Origin: Yoonia sp. GPGPB17
Lineage (GTDB): Bacteria > Pseudomonadota > Alphaproteobacteria > Rhodobacterales > Rhodobacteraceae
Length of the DNA stretch: 64,000 nucleotides
Direction: 5' to 3'
NCBI RefSeq assembly: GCF_037892195.1
Contig: NZ_JATACI010000002.1
Location: forward strand, 2,914,001 to 2,978,000
Shown: piece after piece, positions 30,194 through 40,505 of the stretch
How positions within the stretch are numbered: the first letter of the stretch is position 1
Layout: every line of letters starts with the position of its first letter
The notes under the pieces: generated by a model
The model's input: only the letters and a program-made list of their open reading frames with translations
What the model was told of the DNA's origin: nothing
The model's database searches: none
Position numbers and translations under genes: made by a program

Positions 30194-32021
30194 TTAGCCC
30201 AAAACGCCGCGTCCCTGCATCAAGGCAGATTGCATTGTTTTGATCACCACGAACGCATCGCGCAAGTGGCTGCGTTCGAAGGCGGACAGGTCCGCGGGCG
30301 GCAGAAAGTTGTCCGGCGCTTTGCCTTGTTTAATCTGGCGGGCCTGATGCTCAAGCCGCGTTTGCGCAACCAGATCGTAGGCGTCCAGCAAATCACGCCC
30401 GCCACTTTCGCTGACCACCTCGTCTCCGATAGCCGCTTGCAGACGCGCGCGGGTATTCACCGGCTCGAGTTGGCCTTGCAACGTGTACATGCGGCCAAGA
30501 TCGACAACCGGAACGACGCCGCTGAGTTTCATATCGACTGTATTGCGGTTTTCACCCGATCGGATGGTGGCCAACCCCCTGAGCATCCCCAGCGGGGTGG
30601 CATGGGTCAGCGCATTCGTCGCCATATGGGCGGTGAAGATCGAATTGGCCGCGGCCGCTTTCAGTGTTTCGGCCTGCAACCCGTCGAACAGGTTAAAGTC
30701 ACCGCCGATGGGCCGCAGATCGAACATGACAGAAGCCAGCATCTGCGCCTCTTTGCCCGGGCTTTTGATCCAATGTTGGAAGTACTCATGCCAGACCGAA
30801 ACAGGTTGCCGCCAGCGCGGGTTCGTCGCCATCATATTGCCGGGGCAATAGATGTATCCACAGGCATCCAACCCATCGCTGACAAATTGCGCGAAGGGTT
30901 CGAAATAGGCGAGGTCATTTTCGCTTAGGTCGTCCTCAAAGATCAGGCAATTGTCCTGATCGGACACGCCGGTTTGTTCCTGCCGCCCTTGGCTGCCACA
31001 GGCCAGCCAGACATAGCGGGCGGGTGGGGGCCCGTATTTCTCTTCGGCCATGGTCAGTAAACGCCGGGTCACCACATCCGCGATATCGGTGATCATACGG
31101 GTGACGACATCATGTCGATTGCTAAGCAGCGACCAATTGCACCAGCAGATTGGGGATGCGTTTGGTGACCGCTGACAGGTCTTCATTGGTTTCGGCACGT
31201 GCGGCCTCCGACACGAAATCAGCCGTGTTTGAGGCCTGAAAGCGAGTCAGGTCGGTTTGTGTGACGATGCCAACCAGTTTTCCCGCCTCAACAATGGGCA
31301 GGTGGCCCAGCCTGTACTCCATCATCATATGCAACACGTCTGAACCGATGGCCGAAGCGGACAGGACATACGGATCCGGCGTCATAATGTCACGAACGGG
31401 TGTGTCATGCGCCAGCCCTTCCGCCAGTGCTTTGCCAGCAAGGTCACGGACCGTCAGGATGCCAACCAGCTTCTTTCTGGCCACCACGCAAAGGCAGGAG
31501 ATACCATCAGCCTGCATCATTTGTGCAGCCGCCTGAATCGTTGCCGTTGGCGCACAGGTCGCAGGGTTTGGTACCATCAATGCGGCAACCTGCGCGCGCG
31601 CGAGGTCAAACTGGCTCAGGGCATCGTGCGTTTCTGCGCCGCGCGTCCGGTCAAAGAAACGGCGGAAAGGTTCATGGTCTGCACGGAGTTTATGAAACAC
31701 CGTTGGTGGGATACAGATCAGGCGCGACGCCTCTTGGGCATAGGCCGAGGTGACGGCGCTGCCGCCTTTGATCAGGCCACGTTCGCCAAAAGAGTTTTCA
31801 CGGTGAAGCTGCGAAATCAGGTTGTTGTTCTCATCACGGACTGTGACTTGACCACTTTCGATGATGTAAAGTCCGTCCAGTTCTTCCCCCAGATCATAGA
31901 CCTTGGTCCCGGCGGGGTAGGTCCGAAACATCACTTCTTTCCACAACGCATGAAACGCCCGGTCCGGCAGGGCGTCGTAAGGGTGCAGTTGCTTAAGGAA
32001 CGAAAGTGTGGTGTCGGTCAT
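30194..32021 (-). CDS. CNMP-CBS-DUF294 nucleotidyltransferase-like protein (frame broken at 31121-31124)
   Basis: The N-terminal part has a cyclic-nucleotide-binding-like domain (GELDGLYIIESGQVTVRDEN) and two CBS motifs. The C-terminal part is a DUF294 nucleotidyltransferase fold with CGSQGRQEQTGVSDQDNCLI. The first frame stops after LLVQLVAA at TAG; the second continues NRHDVVTRMITDIADVVTRR one base out of register. The break reads GCT GCT TAGC AAT where Ala-Ala-Gly-Asn is expected. Restoring GGC gives 608 residues, normal for the family. Such proteins accompany VC_2705 symporters and may regulate them. Confidence 0.9.
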
Positions 32022-32055
32022 GCGGATGCCTCGCGGTAACGCATCAATATGGGGT

Positions 32056-32082
32056 GGGCCAGCAACCGAAGGCTGCTGGCCC
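32056..32082 (-). other. Hairpin between the symporter and DUF294 genes
   Basis: A 9-bp stem GGGCCAGCA/TGCTGGCCC with a 9-base loop fills most of the 75-base spacer. The T-rich side (GTTTGTTTT) is on the plus strand, so in the operon direction it is unlikely to terminate; it may set relative expression of the symporter and its partner. Confidence 0.4.
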
Positions 32083-32096
32083 GTTTGTTTTAGTGA

Positions 32097-33890
32097 TCAA
32101 CGGCACTGCTTAACACCCGCAGGAATGCGGACGCTTTCGACCAGATCCTTGATCTCTTGCGGTGTGTCCTTGGTCATCATTGAGACACCATAGGCGACAC
32201 CGAAGTTGATCAAAGCACCGATTGCACCGATCGCAGTGGACTGGATTCCGAAGAGAGAACCATCAACCGTATCCGGGAAAGAATTCGTCCCCGCGATGAA
32301 CAACCAGCCTTTGTGCAGGAAGATGTAGATCAGGGTAAAGATCAGACCTGACAGCATGCCCGCCACCGCGCCGACGTTGTTCACCCGCTTCGAGAAGATA
32401 CCCATCATCAAGGCAGGAAAGATCGACGCCGCTGCCAGACCAAAGGCCAAAGCCACGGTTTGTGCAGCAAAGCCCGGTGGGTTCAATCCAAGGATCGTGG
32501 CCACACCAATGGCAACGGCCATGGCGATACGGGCTGACATCAGTTCTGCCTTTTCAGACATGTTTGGTGTCAACTGACCTTTCAACAGGTCGTGGCTGAC
32601 CGCAGATGAAATCGCCAGCAGCAGACCCGCAGCCGTAGACAGCGCTGCAGCCAGACCACCTGCAGCCACCAGACCAATCACCCAACCAGGCAGGTTGGCA
32701 ATCTCTGGGTTGGCCAGCACCAGGATGTCACGGTTGAAGTTGGTCAACTCGTTACCTTCCCAGCCATTTGCAGCGGCTGTTTCGGCCATCGCATCGGACT
32801 TGTCATTGTAGTATTGGATCAGGCCATCGCCGTTCTTGTCTTCCCAATCAAGAAGACCGGTTTTCTGCCATGTCAGCATCCAGTCGTATTCTGGTGCGGT
32901 CTCGATGGTTTGCACCGACACAGGCTCACCTGAGGTGCCATTTGGCCACATCAGTTCGGTGATGTTCAGGCGCGCCATTGCACCAACAGCCGGGGCTGTG
33001 AGGTACAAGAGTGCGATGAACACCAGCGTCCAACCCGCAGACCACCGCGCGTCAGATACCTTTGGCACAGTGAAGAAGCGCATGATGACGTGTGGCAGAC
33101 CCGCCGTACCGATCATCAGCGACAGCGTGAAGAGAACCATATTGAGGTTGTCTTTGTGCGCTTCGGTATAGCTGGCAAACCCAAGGTCGGTGACGATCTG
33201 GTCAAGCTTGGTCAGCAGGTAAACGCTGCTTTCGCCGCCTGATGCGCTCACTTCCGAAAACAGGCCAAGTGCCGGAATTGGCGTACCTGTCAGTTGCAGT
33301 GAGATGAAGATCGCCGGAATCGTGTAGGCCGTGATCAACACGCAATACTGTGCGACCTGTGTATAGGTAACGCCCTTCATGCCGCCAAACACCGCGTAAG
33401 CAAATACGACACAAGCACCGATCAACAGACCGGCAGTGTTCGAGATTTCCAGGAAGCGGCCAAAAGCCACACCGACGCCTGTCATCTGACCAATCACATA
33501 CGTCGTGGACGCAACGATAAGACAAATCACAGCCACCATGCGGGCCGTTGGGGAATAAAAGCGATCACCGATGAACTCAGACACAGTGAACTTGCCGAAC
33601 TTGCGCAGGTAAGGTGCCAGCAGCAGTGCAAGAAGCACATAACCGCCCGTCCAACCCATCAGGAAGGTCGAGTTGTCATAGCCGGTAAAGGCGATCAGAC
33701 CTGCCATCGAGATGAAAGATGCCGCAGACATCCAGTCCGCCGCTGTGGCCATACCGTTAGTGACAGGGTGCACACCCCGGCCAGCAGCATAAAATTCTGA
33801 TGTGGAACCTGCACGGGCCCAAATCGCGATGCCGATGTACAGCGCAAATGACGCGCCGACGAACAGCAGGTTAATGGTAAACTGTTCCAT
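32097..33890 (-). CDS. Sodium/solute symporter, VC_2705 (acetate) type
   Basis: The 597-residue polytopic SSF-family protein begins with a hydrophobic helix (TINLLFVGASFALYIGIAIW) and has the NGMATAADWMSAASFISMAG segment. An extra hydrophilic stretch of about 60 residues (TSGEPVSVQTIETAPEYDWM onward) is typical of the VC_2705 subfamily. It is preceded by a DUF4212 small subunit and lies downstream of acs. Acetate or another short carboxylate is the likely substrate by context; the sequence alone does not prove it. Confidence 0.88.
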   Translation of the reverse strand: MEQFTINLLFVGASFALYIGIAIWARAGSTSEFYAAGRGVHPVTNGMATAADWMSAASFISMAGLIAFTGYDNSTFLMGWTGGYVLLALLLAPYLRKFGKFTVSEFIGDRFYSPTARMVAVICLIVASTTYVIGQMTGVGVAFGRFLEISNTAGLLIGACVVFAYAVFGGMKGVTYTQVAQYCVLITAYTIPAIFISLQLTGTPIPALGLFSEVSASGGESSVYLLTKLDQIVTDLGFASYTEAHKDNLNMVLFTLSLMIGTAGLPHVIMRFFTVPKVSDARWSAGWTLVFIALLYLTAPAVGAMARLNITELMWPNGTSGEPVSVQTIETAPEYDWMLTWQKTGLLDWEDKNGDGLIQYYNDKSDAMAETAAANGWEGNELTNFNRDILVLANPEIANLPGWVIGLVAAGGLAAALSTAAGLLLAISSAVSHDLLKGQLTPNMSEKAELMSARIAMAVAIGVATILGLNPPGFAAQTVALAFGLAAASIFPALMMGIFSKRVNNVGAVAGMLSGLIFTLIYIFLHKGWLFIAGTNSFPDTVDGSLFGIQSTAIGAIGALINFGVAYGVSMMTKDTPQEIKDLVESVRIPAGVKQCR

Positions 33891-33894
33891 CAGA

Positions 33895-34178
33895 TCAGTC
33901 CTCCTCTACGCCGTATTCACGGTCGAGTTTGTTCATCCGCCAGGCGTAGAAAAAGATCAGCGCGAGAAAGACAAGAATTGAACCTTGCTGGGCGAACCAG
34001 AACCCAAGGTCAGTGCCACCCACAGCGATGCCGGACAGCATTGGGCGCAGCAGAATGCCAAAGCCAAAGGACACAAGTGCCCAGATGACAAGGCTGGCGA
34101 GAATGATGCGGATATTGGCTTTCCAATAGCTTCTACCCCATCCTCGGCTGCTTTTATTTGTGTTGATTGTTCCGCCAT
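33895..34178 (-). CDS. DUF4212 small symporter subunit (frame broken near 34136-34139)
   Basis: The gene starts MAEQSTQIKAAEDG at ATG 34178. After this the frame is lost at a GGGG run on the minus strand. One extra G gives SYWKANIRIILASLVIWALV, then GGTDLGFWFAQQGSILV and YAWRMNKLDREYGVEED, an unmistakable DUF4212 protein of 94 residues with two membrane helices. The stop lies four bases before the symporter ATG. DUF4212 proteins are obligate neighbours of VC_2705-type symporters. This is a homopolymer-type break. Confidence 0.85.
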
Positions 34179-34241
34179 GTGGCGCTCCTCCTGATTTTTT
34201 GGCTATTCAGTGTCCGGACGGTATCGCCCGAACGCGGTTTC

Positions 34242-34928
34242 TTAACGCATGACGCTTTCTGTAAGCGCCGCGATGGCGTTCTGAATTTCTGCGATCTCTC
34301 CCATTGCATCCACACGACGCAGTGCGCCTTTGTCGGTGTAGTATGCAACCAGAGGGCTGGTTTGTTCATGATATGCATCAAGGCGTGACATCACGGTTGC
34401 CGCGTTGTCATCCGCTCGGCGCGTCATTTGCTGAGCGCCGCAGTTGTCGCATGTGTCGGCGACCTTTGGTGCCTTGAATGTGTCGTGGTATCCTTCGCCA
34501 CATGCGCCACAGGTAAAGCGACCCGCAATGCGGACGACCATTTTCACATCGTCTACTTCCAGCAGCACAGCCGCATCAATCTGTTGCCCGGTTTCGGCTA
34601 ACATTTGATCCAGCGCTTCGGCCTGCGTGGTAGTACGTGGGAAGCCATCAAGGATCACGCCCTTGGCGCAATCGGGTGCGGCAAGCCGGTCGCGCAAAAT
34701 GGCGATGACGATGTCGTCGCTGACGAGGCCACCGGCCTCCATCACCGCTTTTGCCGCCTTGCCTGCCTCTGAACCCGAAGCGACCGCTGCGCGCAACAGA
34801 TCGCCGGTAGAGAGCTGGACCAGACCAAAGCGTTCTTCCAGCATCCGCGCTTGCGTGCCCTTGCCCGCGCCCGGGGGCCCGAGCAAGATCAGGACAGGGG
34901 GCGTTTGTGGTGAGCGAGAGCCGTCCAT
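34242..34928 (-). CDS. adk: Adenylate kinase paired with acs
   Basis: The 228-residue product has the P-loop LLGPPGAGKGTQARML, GFPRTTTQAEALD, and a long LID with four cysteines (FTCGACGEGY and DTCDNCGAQQ) that should bind zinc. It converts AMP and ATP to two ADP. The ATG overlaps the acs stop by one base (TAATG). Acetyl-CoA synthetase releases AMP, so a co-translated kinase that recycles it makes metabolic sense (inference). In related genomes an adk also lies near secY in the ribosomal cluster beyond this window, so this may be a second copy. Confidence 0.9.
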   Translation of the reverse strand: MDGSRSPQTPPVLILLGPPGAGKGTQARMLEERFGLVQLSTGDLLRAAVASGSEAGKAAKAVMEAGGLVSDDIVIAILRDRLAAPDCAKGVILDGFPRTTTQAEALDQMLAETGQQIDAAVLLEVDDVKMVVRIAGRFTCGACGEGYHDTFKAPKVADTCDNCGAQQMTRRADDNAATVMSRLDAYHEQTSPLVAYYTDKGALRRVDAMGEIAEIQNAIAALTESVMR

Positions 34929-36892
34929 TACGCGTCCTTCTGGTTCATGCGGTTCTCGATCAAATCATCGACGACGGCAGGTTCGGCCAGCGTGGACGTA
35001 TCGCCCAGTGACCCGAAATCATCCTCGGCGATCTTGCGCAGAATGCGACGCATGATCTTGCCAGAGCGTGTTTTCGGTAGGCCCGGCGCCCATTGGATCA
35101 GGTCCGGCTTGGCAATCGGGCCGATCTCGGTGCGAACCCAGGTTTCCAGTTCCTTGCGCAGTTCCGGTGATGGTTCTTCCCCATTCATCAGCGTGACGTA
35201 GGCGTAGATGCCTTGGCCCTTGATATCGTGGGGGTAGCCGACAACGGCAGCCTCGGCCACCTTGGCATGCGCAACCAGGGCGCTTTCGACCTCTGCGGTG
35301 CCCATACGGTGGCCCGAGACGTTGATCACATCGTCAACGCGACCGGTGATCCAATAGTCGCCATCGGCATCGCGTTTGCAGCCGTCACCGGTGAAGTAGT
35401 AGCCTTTGTAGTCGCTGAAATAGGTTTTCTCGAACCGTTCGTGATCGCCCCATACGGTGCGCATCTGGCCCGGCCAACTGCTGGCCAGCACCAGAACGCC
35501 TTCGGCTTCGGTGGTGGTGATCTCTTCGCCGGATTGCGGGTCGAGCACCTTGGGCACGATCCCGAAGAATGGCTGCTGGGCTGAGCCGGGTTTCAGCTCG
35601 GTCGCGCCGGGCAGGGGTGTTAGCAAGTGACCACCTGTCTCGGTCTGCCACCATGTGTCAACGATGGGGCAGTTCCCCTTGCCAACGATGTCATTGTACC
35701 AGTTCCACGCTTCGGGATTGATCGGCTCGCCAACGGTCCCGAGAACCCGCAGATGGGAGAGGTCATGGGATTCAACGGGACCGTTGCCAGCGGCCATCAG
35801 GGCGCGGATGGCTGTGGGGGCTGTGTAGAACTGGTTAACTTTGTACTTTTCACACACAGCCCAGAACCGACCCGCATCGGGGTAGGTCGGAACACCTTCA
35901 AACATGATTGTGGTCGCGCCATTCGCCAACGGGCCATAGACGATATAGCTGTGGCCCGTGACCCAGCCGACATCCGCCGTACACCAGAACACATCACCAT
36001 CGTGGTAATCGAAGACCATCTCATGCGTCATGGCGGCATAGGTCAGATAGCCACCGGATGTATGGACCACGCCCTTGGGCTGGCCGGTTGAGCCCGAGGT
36101 GTAGAGGATGAACAGCGGATCTTCGGCATTCATCTCTGCGGGCGCGCAATAGTCGTCCGCCTCTAGCGCCATTTCGTTGTAGTCATAGTCCCGGTCGGTC
36201 CATGTGGTCTGGCCGCCGGTGCGCTTGACCACCAGACATTTGACCCGGTCATCACAGTGCAGCAGGGCCGCATCGGTGTTGGACTTCAACGCCGTCTTGC
36301 GCCCGCCACGTGGGGCCTCGTCTGCGGTGATCACAACTTTTGCATCACAGCCGTTGATCCGCGCGCCGAGCGCATCGGGGGAGAAGCCCGCAAAAACGAT
36401 GGAGTGGATCGCGCCAATCCGCGCGCAGGCAAGCATTGCATAGGCGGCTTCCGGGATCATGGGGAGGTAAATCACGACCCGGTCGCCTTTGCGCACGCCC
36501 AGCGTTTCAAGAATGTTAGCCATCTTGCAAACGCTGCGGTGCAAATCTTTGTAGGTAATGTGGAGCGCCTTGTCGGTCGGATCATCCGGTTCCCAGATAA
36601 TGGCTGTCTGATCGCCGCGCGTCTCTAAGTGACGGTCGATGCAGTTGGCAGAGACATTCAGAACACCATCTTCGAACCATTTGATGGACACGCTACCAAG
36701 GGTGAAATCGACGTTCTGGACCTTGGTGAAAGGTTTGATCCAATCAAGGCGCTTGCCTTGCTCTGCCCAGAATGTGTCAGGGTCGTTCACCGACGCTTGA
36801 TAGAGCGACTGATACTGCTGTGCGGTGACGTGTGGCATCCGATCAGACGCGAAAGCTTGACTCTGTGGTGGCATGACGGTGTCGGTGTTCAT
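34928..36892 (-). CDS. acs: Acetyl-CoA synthetase (AMP-forming)
   Basis: The 654-residue product has the AMP-binding signature [20 protein letters not shown], the hinge region [18 protein letters not shown], and the [20 protein letters not shown] tail with the lysine that is acetylated in Acs enzymes. It makes acetyl-CoA from acetate. The ATG at 36892 has AAGGAGG upstream. It is the first gene of acs-adk-DUF4212-symporter-DUF294, an uptake and activation cluster. The length is typical and no break is seen. Confidence 0.96.
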   Translation of the reverse strand: MNTDTVMPPQSQAFASDRMPHVTAQQYQSLYQASVNDPDTFWAEQGKRLDWIKPFTKVQNVDFTLGSVSIKWFEDGVLNVSANCIDRHLETRGDQTAIIWEPDDPTDKALHITYKDLHRSVCKMANILETLGVRKGDRVVIYLPMIPEAAYAMLACARIGAIHSIVFAGFSPDALGARINGCDAKVVITADEAPRGGRKTALKSNTDAALLHCDDRVKCLVVKRTGGQTTWTDRDYDYNEMALEADDYCAPAEMNAEDPLFILYTSGSTGQPKGVVHTSGGYLTYAAMTHEMVFDYHDGDVFWCTADVGWVTGHSYIVYGPLANGATTIMFEGVPTYPDAGRFWAVCEKYKVNQFYTAPTAIRALMAAGNGPVESHDLSHLRVLGTVGEPINPEAWNWYNDIVGKGNCPIVDTWWQTETGGHLLTPLPGATELKPGSAQQPFFGIVPKVLDPQSGEEITTTEAEGVLVLASSWPGQMRTVWGDHERFEKTYFSDYKGYYFTGDGCKRDADGDYWITGRVDDVINVSGHRMGTAEVESALVAHAKVAEAAVVGYPHDIKGQGIYAYVTLMNGEEPSPELRKELETWVRTEIGPIAKPDLIQWAPGLPKTRSGKIMRRILRKIAEDDFGSLGDTSTLAEPAVVDDLIENRMNQKDA

Positions 36893-37298
36893 AATCGCTC
36901 CTCCTTGCGAATGCGACGGAGGGCGTCTTTGGTAACGCGCCCCCCGGCATCGCATCAATTCGTAAATGTATTCTATTGCATACCGGGTAGTTGGTACGCA
37001 AATAACTGAAGATACTATATTTTTCTGTAAAATAAATGACAAATGTTAGCGCTGACGTTGTTAATGTCAGAGCTAAACTCCGCATTTTTGCCTTAATCAA
37101 CAGTGCTTTGATGCTGTTTGGCTGTGACTGCGTTCTGTATTGTATCGCGGCGTGACGACCTTGCGTCAGCTTGGGTGTTGAACGCGTTCGGGAAGCCTTC
37201 GCATCAGAATGGGACCGAAGACGGTTGCACAATTAAAAGGCGAGCCGGATCACCGTAGCTGATTCGAGAGGCAGACTGTTAACAGAACGACCTGTTGT
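36893..37298. other. 406-base spacer upstream of acs, no gene seen
   Basis: The AT-rich spacer holds the acs promoter region. An imperfect inverted repeat GTTAGCGCTGAC/GTCAGAGCTAAAC (37045-37077, one internal mismatch and a 9-base loop) could be an operator or a hairpin. No reading frame is supportable; a frame of about 130 codons across it has no family resemblance or ribosome site. Confidence 0.5.
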
Positions 37299-38510
37299 TC
37301 AGCCGCGCATCAGGCGCGGCAGATCACCGGTTAGACCAGCAGCTTCGCGAATAAAGCTACGGCGGATGCCGGGTGCCGCATTCACCATCCCCATGCCGAT
37401 GTCCCGCGCGGCGCGCAACAGCGGATTGTCGTTTGAGAAAAGCCTGTTGAATGTATCGGTTGCCAAAGCCAGCGTTGCCGTGTCGAACCGCCGCCATTGT
37501 TGATAGCGCGCGAGCGTCTGCGCGCCGCCAATGTCTTCGCCACGGCTGCGGGCGGTTTCCAGCACCTCTGCCAAGGCCGCCACATCACGCAGCCCAGCAT
37601 TCAGCCCCTGCCCTGCAATCGGGTGCATCCCATGTGCGGCGTCGCCGATCAAAGCGGTCTTTTCGGCGACGAAACTGTTCGCCAGCGTCAATCCCAAAGG
37701 ATAGCTGAACCGCGCACCTGTCAGGCTGATCTGTCCCAGGAAACTGCCAAATGCCGGACGCAGGGCGTTCAGAAAGTCATTGTCGTCCATCGCCATCAAT
37801 GCCGCTGCGTTTGCATCTGTCTCACTCCAGACAATCGAACTTCGGTCTTTGGTGAGCGGTAGAATGGCCAATGGGCCATTTGGCATAAAGAACTGATGCG
37901 CGATGCCGCCATGAGGCTTTTCATGCTTTACTGCGCAAACAACAGCGGTCTGGCCATAGCCCCATCCGGTGCGCTTGATCCCGGCCCGTTCAGCGGTGCC
38001 GCTTTTACGCCCGTCCGATCCAATCAAAAGCCTGCCGGTGATTTTTTTGTCCGATGCCAACGTCACGGTTGCGCCAGCGCTATGGACCGACTGCGCCACA
38101 ACGGTTTCTTCTGAAAGTTGCGTGACCCGATCATCCTGCGCCATCGCATCAAGGAAGGCCCGCCGCAGGTGCCGGTCTTCGACCATGAAACCCATCGGGC
38201 CTTCTTCGATTTCCGCATGATCGAAATGCATCATCCAAGGTGACGGTCCTTCACCCGCGCGCCCGTCAGTCACTTTGATCTCCAGCATCGGCTGGGCTTT
38301 GTTACTGATCGTTGACCAAACCCCGATCCCGCGCAGCAGGCGCATGGAGGCATGCGCAAGTGCATAACTCCGCCCGTCGAAGTCGATGCGCTTGCGAGTG
38401 TCAAGTGGCAGACTGTCGACAATGGTCACCGTAAAACCAGCCTGCGCTGCGGCCAGTGCCAAGGCCGGTCCGTTGAGCCCGCCGCCGACGATAATCAGGT
38501 CAGTATCCAT
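37299..38510 (-). CDS. UbiH/UbiF/COQ6-family FAD monooxygenase
   Basis: The 403-residue product starts MDTDLIIVGGGLNGPALALA (dinucleotide-binding GxGxxG). It has LLIGSDGRKSGTAERAGI (DG motif) and ALIGDAAHGMHPIAGQGLNA (GD motif), the three marks of this flavoprotein family. It probably hydroxylates a ubiquinone precursor; which ring position cannot be told from sequence. The start at 38510 puts the FAD motif at the N-terminus. It is transcribed divergently from the amidase gene, with 78 bases between starts. Confidence 0.9.
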   Translation of the reverse strand: MDTDLIIVGGGLNGPALALAAAQAGFTVTIVDSLPLDTRKRIDFDGRSYALAHASMRLLRGIGVWSTISNKAQPMLEIKVTDGRAGEGPSPWMMHFDHAEIEEGPMGFMVEDRHLRRAFLDAMAQDDRVTQLSEETVVAQSVHSAGATVTLASDKKITGRLLIGSDGRKSGTAERAGIKRTGWGYGQTAVVCAVKHEKPHGGIAHQFFMPNGPLAILPLTKDRSSIVWSETDANAAALMAMDDNDFLNALRPAFGSFLGQISLTGARFSYPLGLTLANSFVAEKTALIGDAAHGMHPIAGQGLNAGLRDVAALAEVLETARSRGEDIGGAQTLARYQQWRRFDTATLALATDTFNRLFSNDNPLLRAARDIGMGMVNAAPGIRRSFIREAAGLTGDLPRLMRG

Positions 38511-38588
38511 ACAGTGCAATATGCGCAGCCAGGCGGGATTGTCCATGCGCCGGATGGCCGCTACCGTCGCGCTGAACAGGAGAACGAC

Positions 38589-39916
38589 ATGCAAGACTGG
38601 CGATGGATGACGGCGGCCGATTTGGGTCGTGCGATTGGGGCAGGCGAGATTGATCCGGTGGCGCTGACAGAGGTGTATCTGGAGGCCATCGACGCCCATG
38701 AATTCCGCGACCGGATTTATGCGCGGGTGACGCACGACCGCGCGCGGGCCGAGGCGCGGGCGGCGTCTGAGCGGGCGAAATCGGGCCTGCGCCGTAGTGT
38801 GCTGGACGGTGTGCCGGTGTCTTGGAAAGATCTGTTCGATACTGCTGGTGTCGGGACCGAGGCGGGGACCGCGCTCATGGAAGGCCGTGTGCCGGATGAG
38901 GATGCAGCGGTCTTGAAAGCTGCAACGGCGGCTGGCCTCGTCTGCCTCGGCAAAACGCATATGTCCGAGATCGCGTTTTCAGGGCTGGGGCTGAACCCGA
39001 TTACCGCCACACCCCCTTGCGTGAATGATTGCGATGCCGTGCCGGGCGGGTCATCGTCTGGCGCCGGGGCCTCGGTTGCTTTTGGCTTAGCAGCCGCTGG
39101 GATTGGCTCCGATACCGGCGGGTCTGTGCGTATACCGTCGGCATGGAATGATCTGGTGGGGTTGAAGACAACGCATGGGCGGTTGTCTTTGGAAGGGGTT
39201 GTGCCGCTGTGTTTGACCTTTGATACGGTCGGTCCGCTGTGTCGGTCGGTTGAGGATGCCAATCTGCTGTTGGCCGCGTTGGAGGGGAACAAACCAGCTG
39301 ACCTGACTGGGAACGCGTTGGAAGGCGTCCGCTTCATGATCCTCGACACCATCGCCCCCGACGATGTCCGTGACGCCCCCGCGCAGCGTTTGAAGGGGCC
39401 GTGGCGCGTCTTAAAGCGGCGGGCGCGCAGATCGAGCATCGGTATTTTGCACAGCTCTTTGATGCTTTCGCGCAGGCAGGCAACCTTTATGCCGCCGACA
39501 GCTATGGCTGGTGGCGGGAATTGGTCGAGGCGCATCCTGAAAAGATGTTCCCGCAGATTCTAGAACGGGTGCGCGGCGGCAAAACGGTCGGCGGGGCTGA
39601 CTATTGCGCAGGCTGGAACATGCTGCGCGACATCCGCAAGCAGTACCACGCTGCGACGGCAGCGTTTGACGCGGTCATCATGCCCACCGCCCCGATCCTG
39701 CCGCCGAATGCGGAACGGCTGTTGAATAATGATGACTATTACAAAGCCGAGAACCTGCTGGCCCTACGCAACACGCGGGTCGCGAACCTGATGGATGTGT
39801 GTTCGGTGACATTGCCGACAGGGGTGCCGTCATGCGGGTTTATGCTGAATGGGCAGAACGGGAATGAGGAGGCGCTGTTGAGGGTGGCGGCTGCGGCGGA
39901 GCGGGCGCTCACCTAG
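38589..39916 (+). CDS. Amidase signature enzyme (frame broken near 39389-39391)
   Basis: The product has the Ser-cisSer-Lys triad region: VPVSWKDLFDTAG (Lys), GGSSSGAGASVAFGL (cis-Ser) and SDTGGSVRIPS (nucleophile). The frame is lost after APAQ: CGT TTG AAG is read where CGT TTT GAA GGG GCC GTG (Arg-Phe-Glu-Gly-Ala-Val) is expected, so one T of a run is missing. The rest (ARLKAAGAQIEHRYFAQLFD onward) completes about 442 residues. The substrate is unknown; some relatives are called aspartyl/glutamyl-tRNA amidotransferase subunit A, but no gatB or gatC is nearby. AGGAG precedes the ATG. Confidence 0.88.
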
Positions 39917-40320
39917 GCAGTGTTTGCGGCTCGTCGTTGTAATGCCTTGAGAATCGCCATTGCCTGATCGCATTTGTCCGCAGGTATGAATACGTGGTCG
40001 TGGTTGTAAGCGGCAACCATATTGCAAGGAATGTGGTGTTCACCCAATGCGGACGATACCGCTGCGGTTAGTCCTACACCTTCAAGTGAGGAATAGACAC
40101 GCAGCGTGATGCATTTCATCGATAGGGGTGCCTCTCCGGCAAGATCTAAGGGTACGAGCAATGAAAGGCCTTCTGCTTCTTGGAACGTACCGATTGCCTC
40201 AGGCAGCAGCTTGGCAATCAAATCCTTGTCTTGCGTCGAGATGAAGGCAAACTCACCGGGCTGAACCTCTGGCGACATATTCGAAATCATATCATGAGCG
40301 TTATTTGCGATTGCCTGCAA
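39913..40320 (-). CDS. ACT domain protein, unknown ligand
   Basis: The 135-residue product contains MSPEVQPGEFAFISTQDKDL and SSLEGVGLTAAVSSALGEHH, the pattern of small stand-alone ACT proteins (COG3603-like) that are thought to bind amino acids. A TTG start at 40320 with AAGAGGA upstream is preferred; an ATG at 40290 is an alternative. The stop overlaps the end of the convergent amidase gene by four bases. No enzyme domain is attached. Confidence 0.72.
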   Translation of the reverse strand: MQAIANNAHDMISNMSPEVQPGEFAFISTQDKDLIAKLLPEAIGTFQEAEGLSLLVPLDLAGEAPLSMKCITLRVYSSLEGVGLTAAVSSALGEHHIPCNMVAAYNHDHVFIPADKCDQAMAILKALQRRAANTA

Positions 40321-40505
40321 TTGAATGTGTTCCTCTTCTTATGATGAATGATTGCAGGCCATGATAGATGTCGCAACCCAAATTGCTAACTGACCAAAAA
40401 GCCACAAAAACCCCAGGACTCACCCCTTCTTCTGGACAGACCCGCCGCCGCCGCGCTAGTTTGCGAAAAAGCCGGGCGCAAATGATCCGGTGTATTGAGG
40501 CAGAT

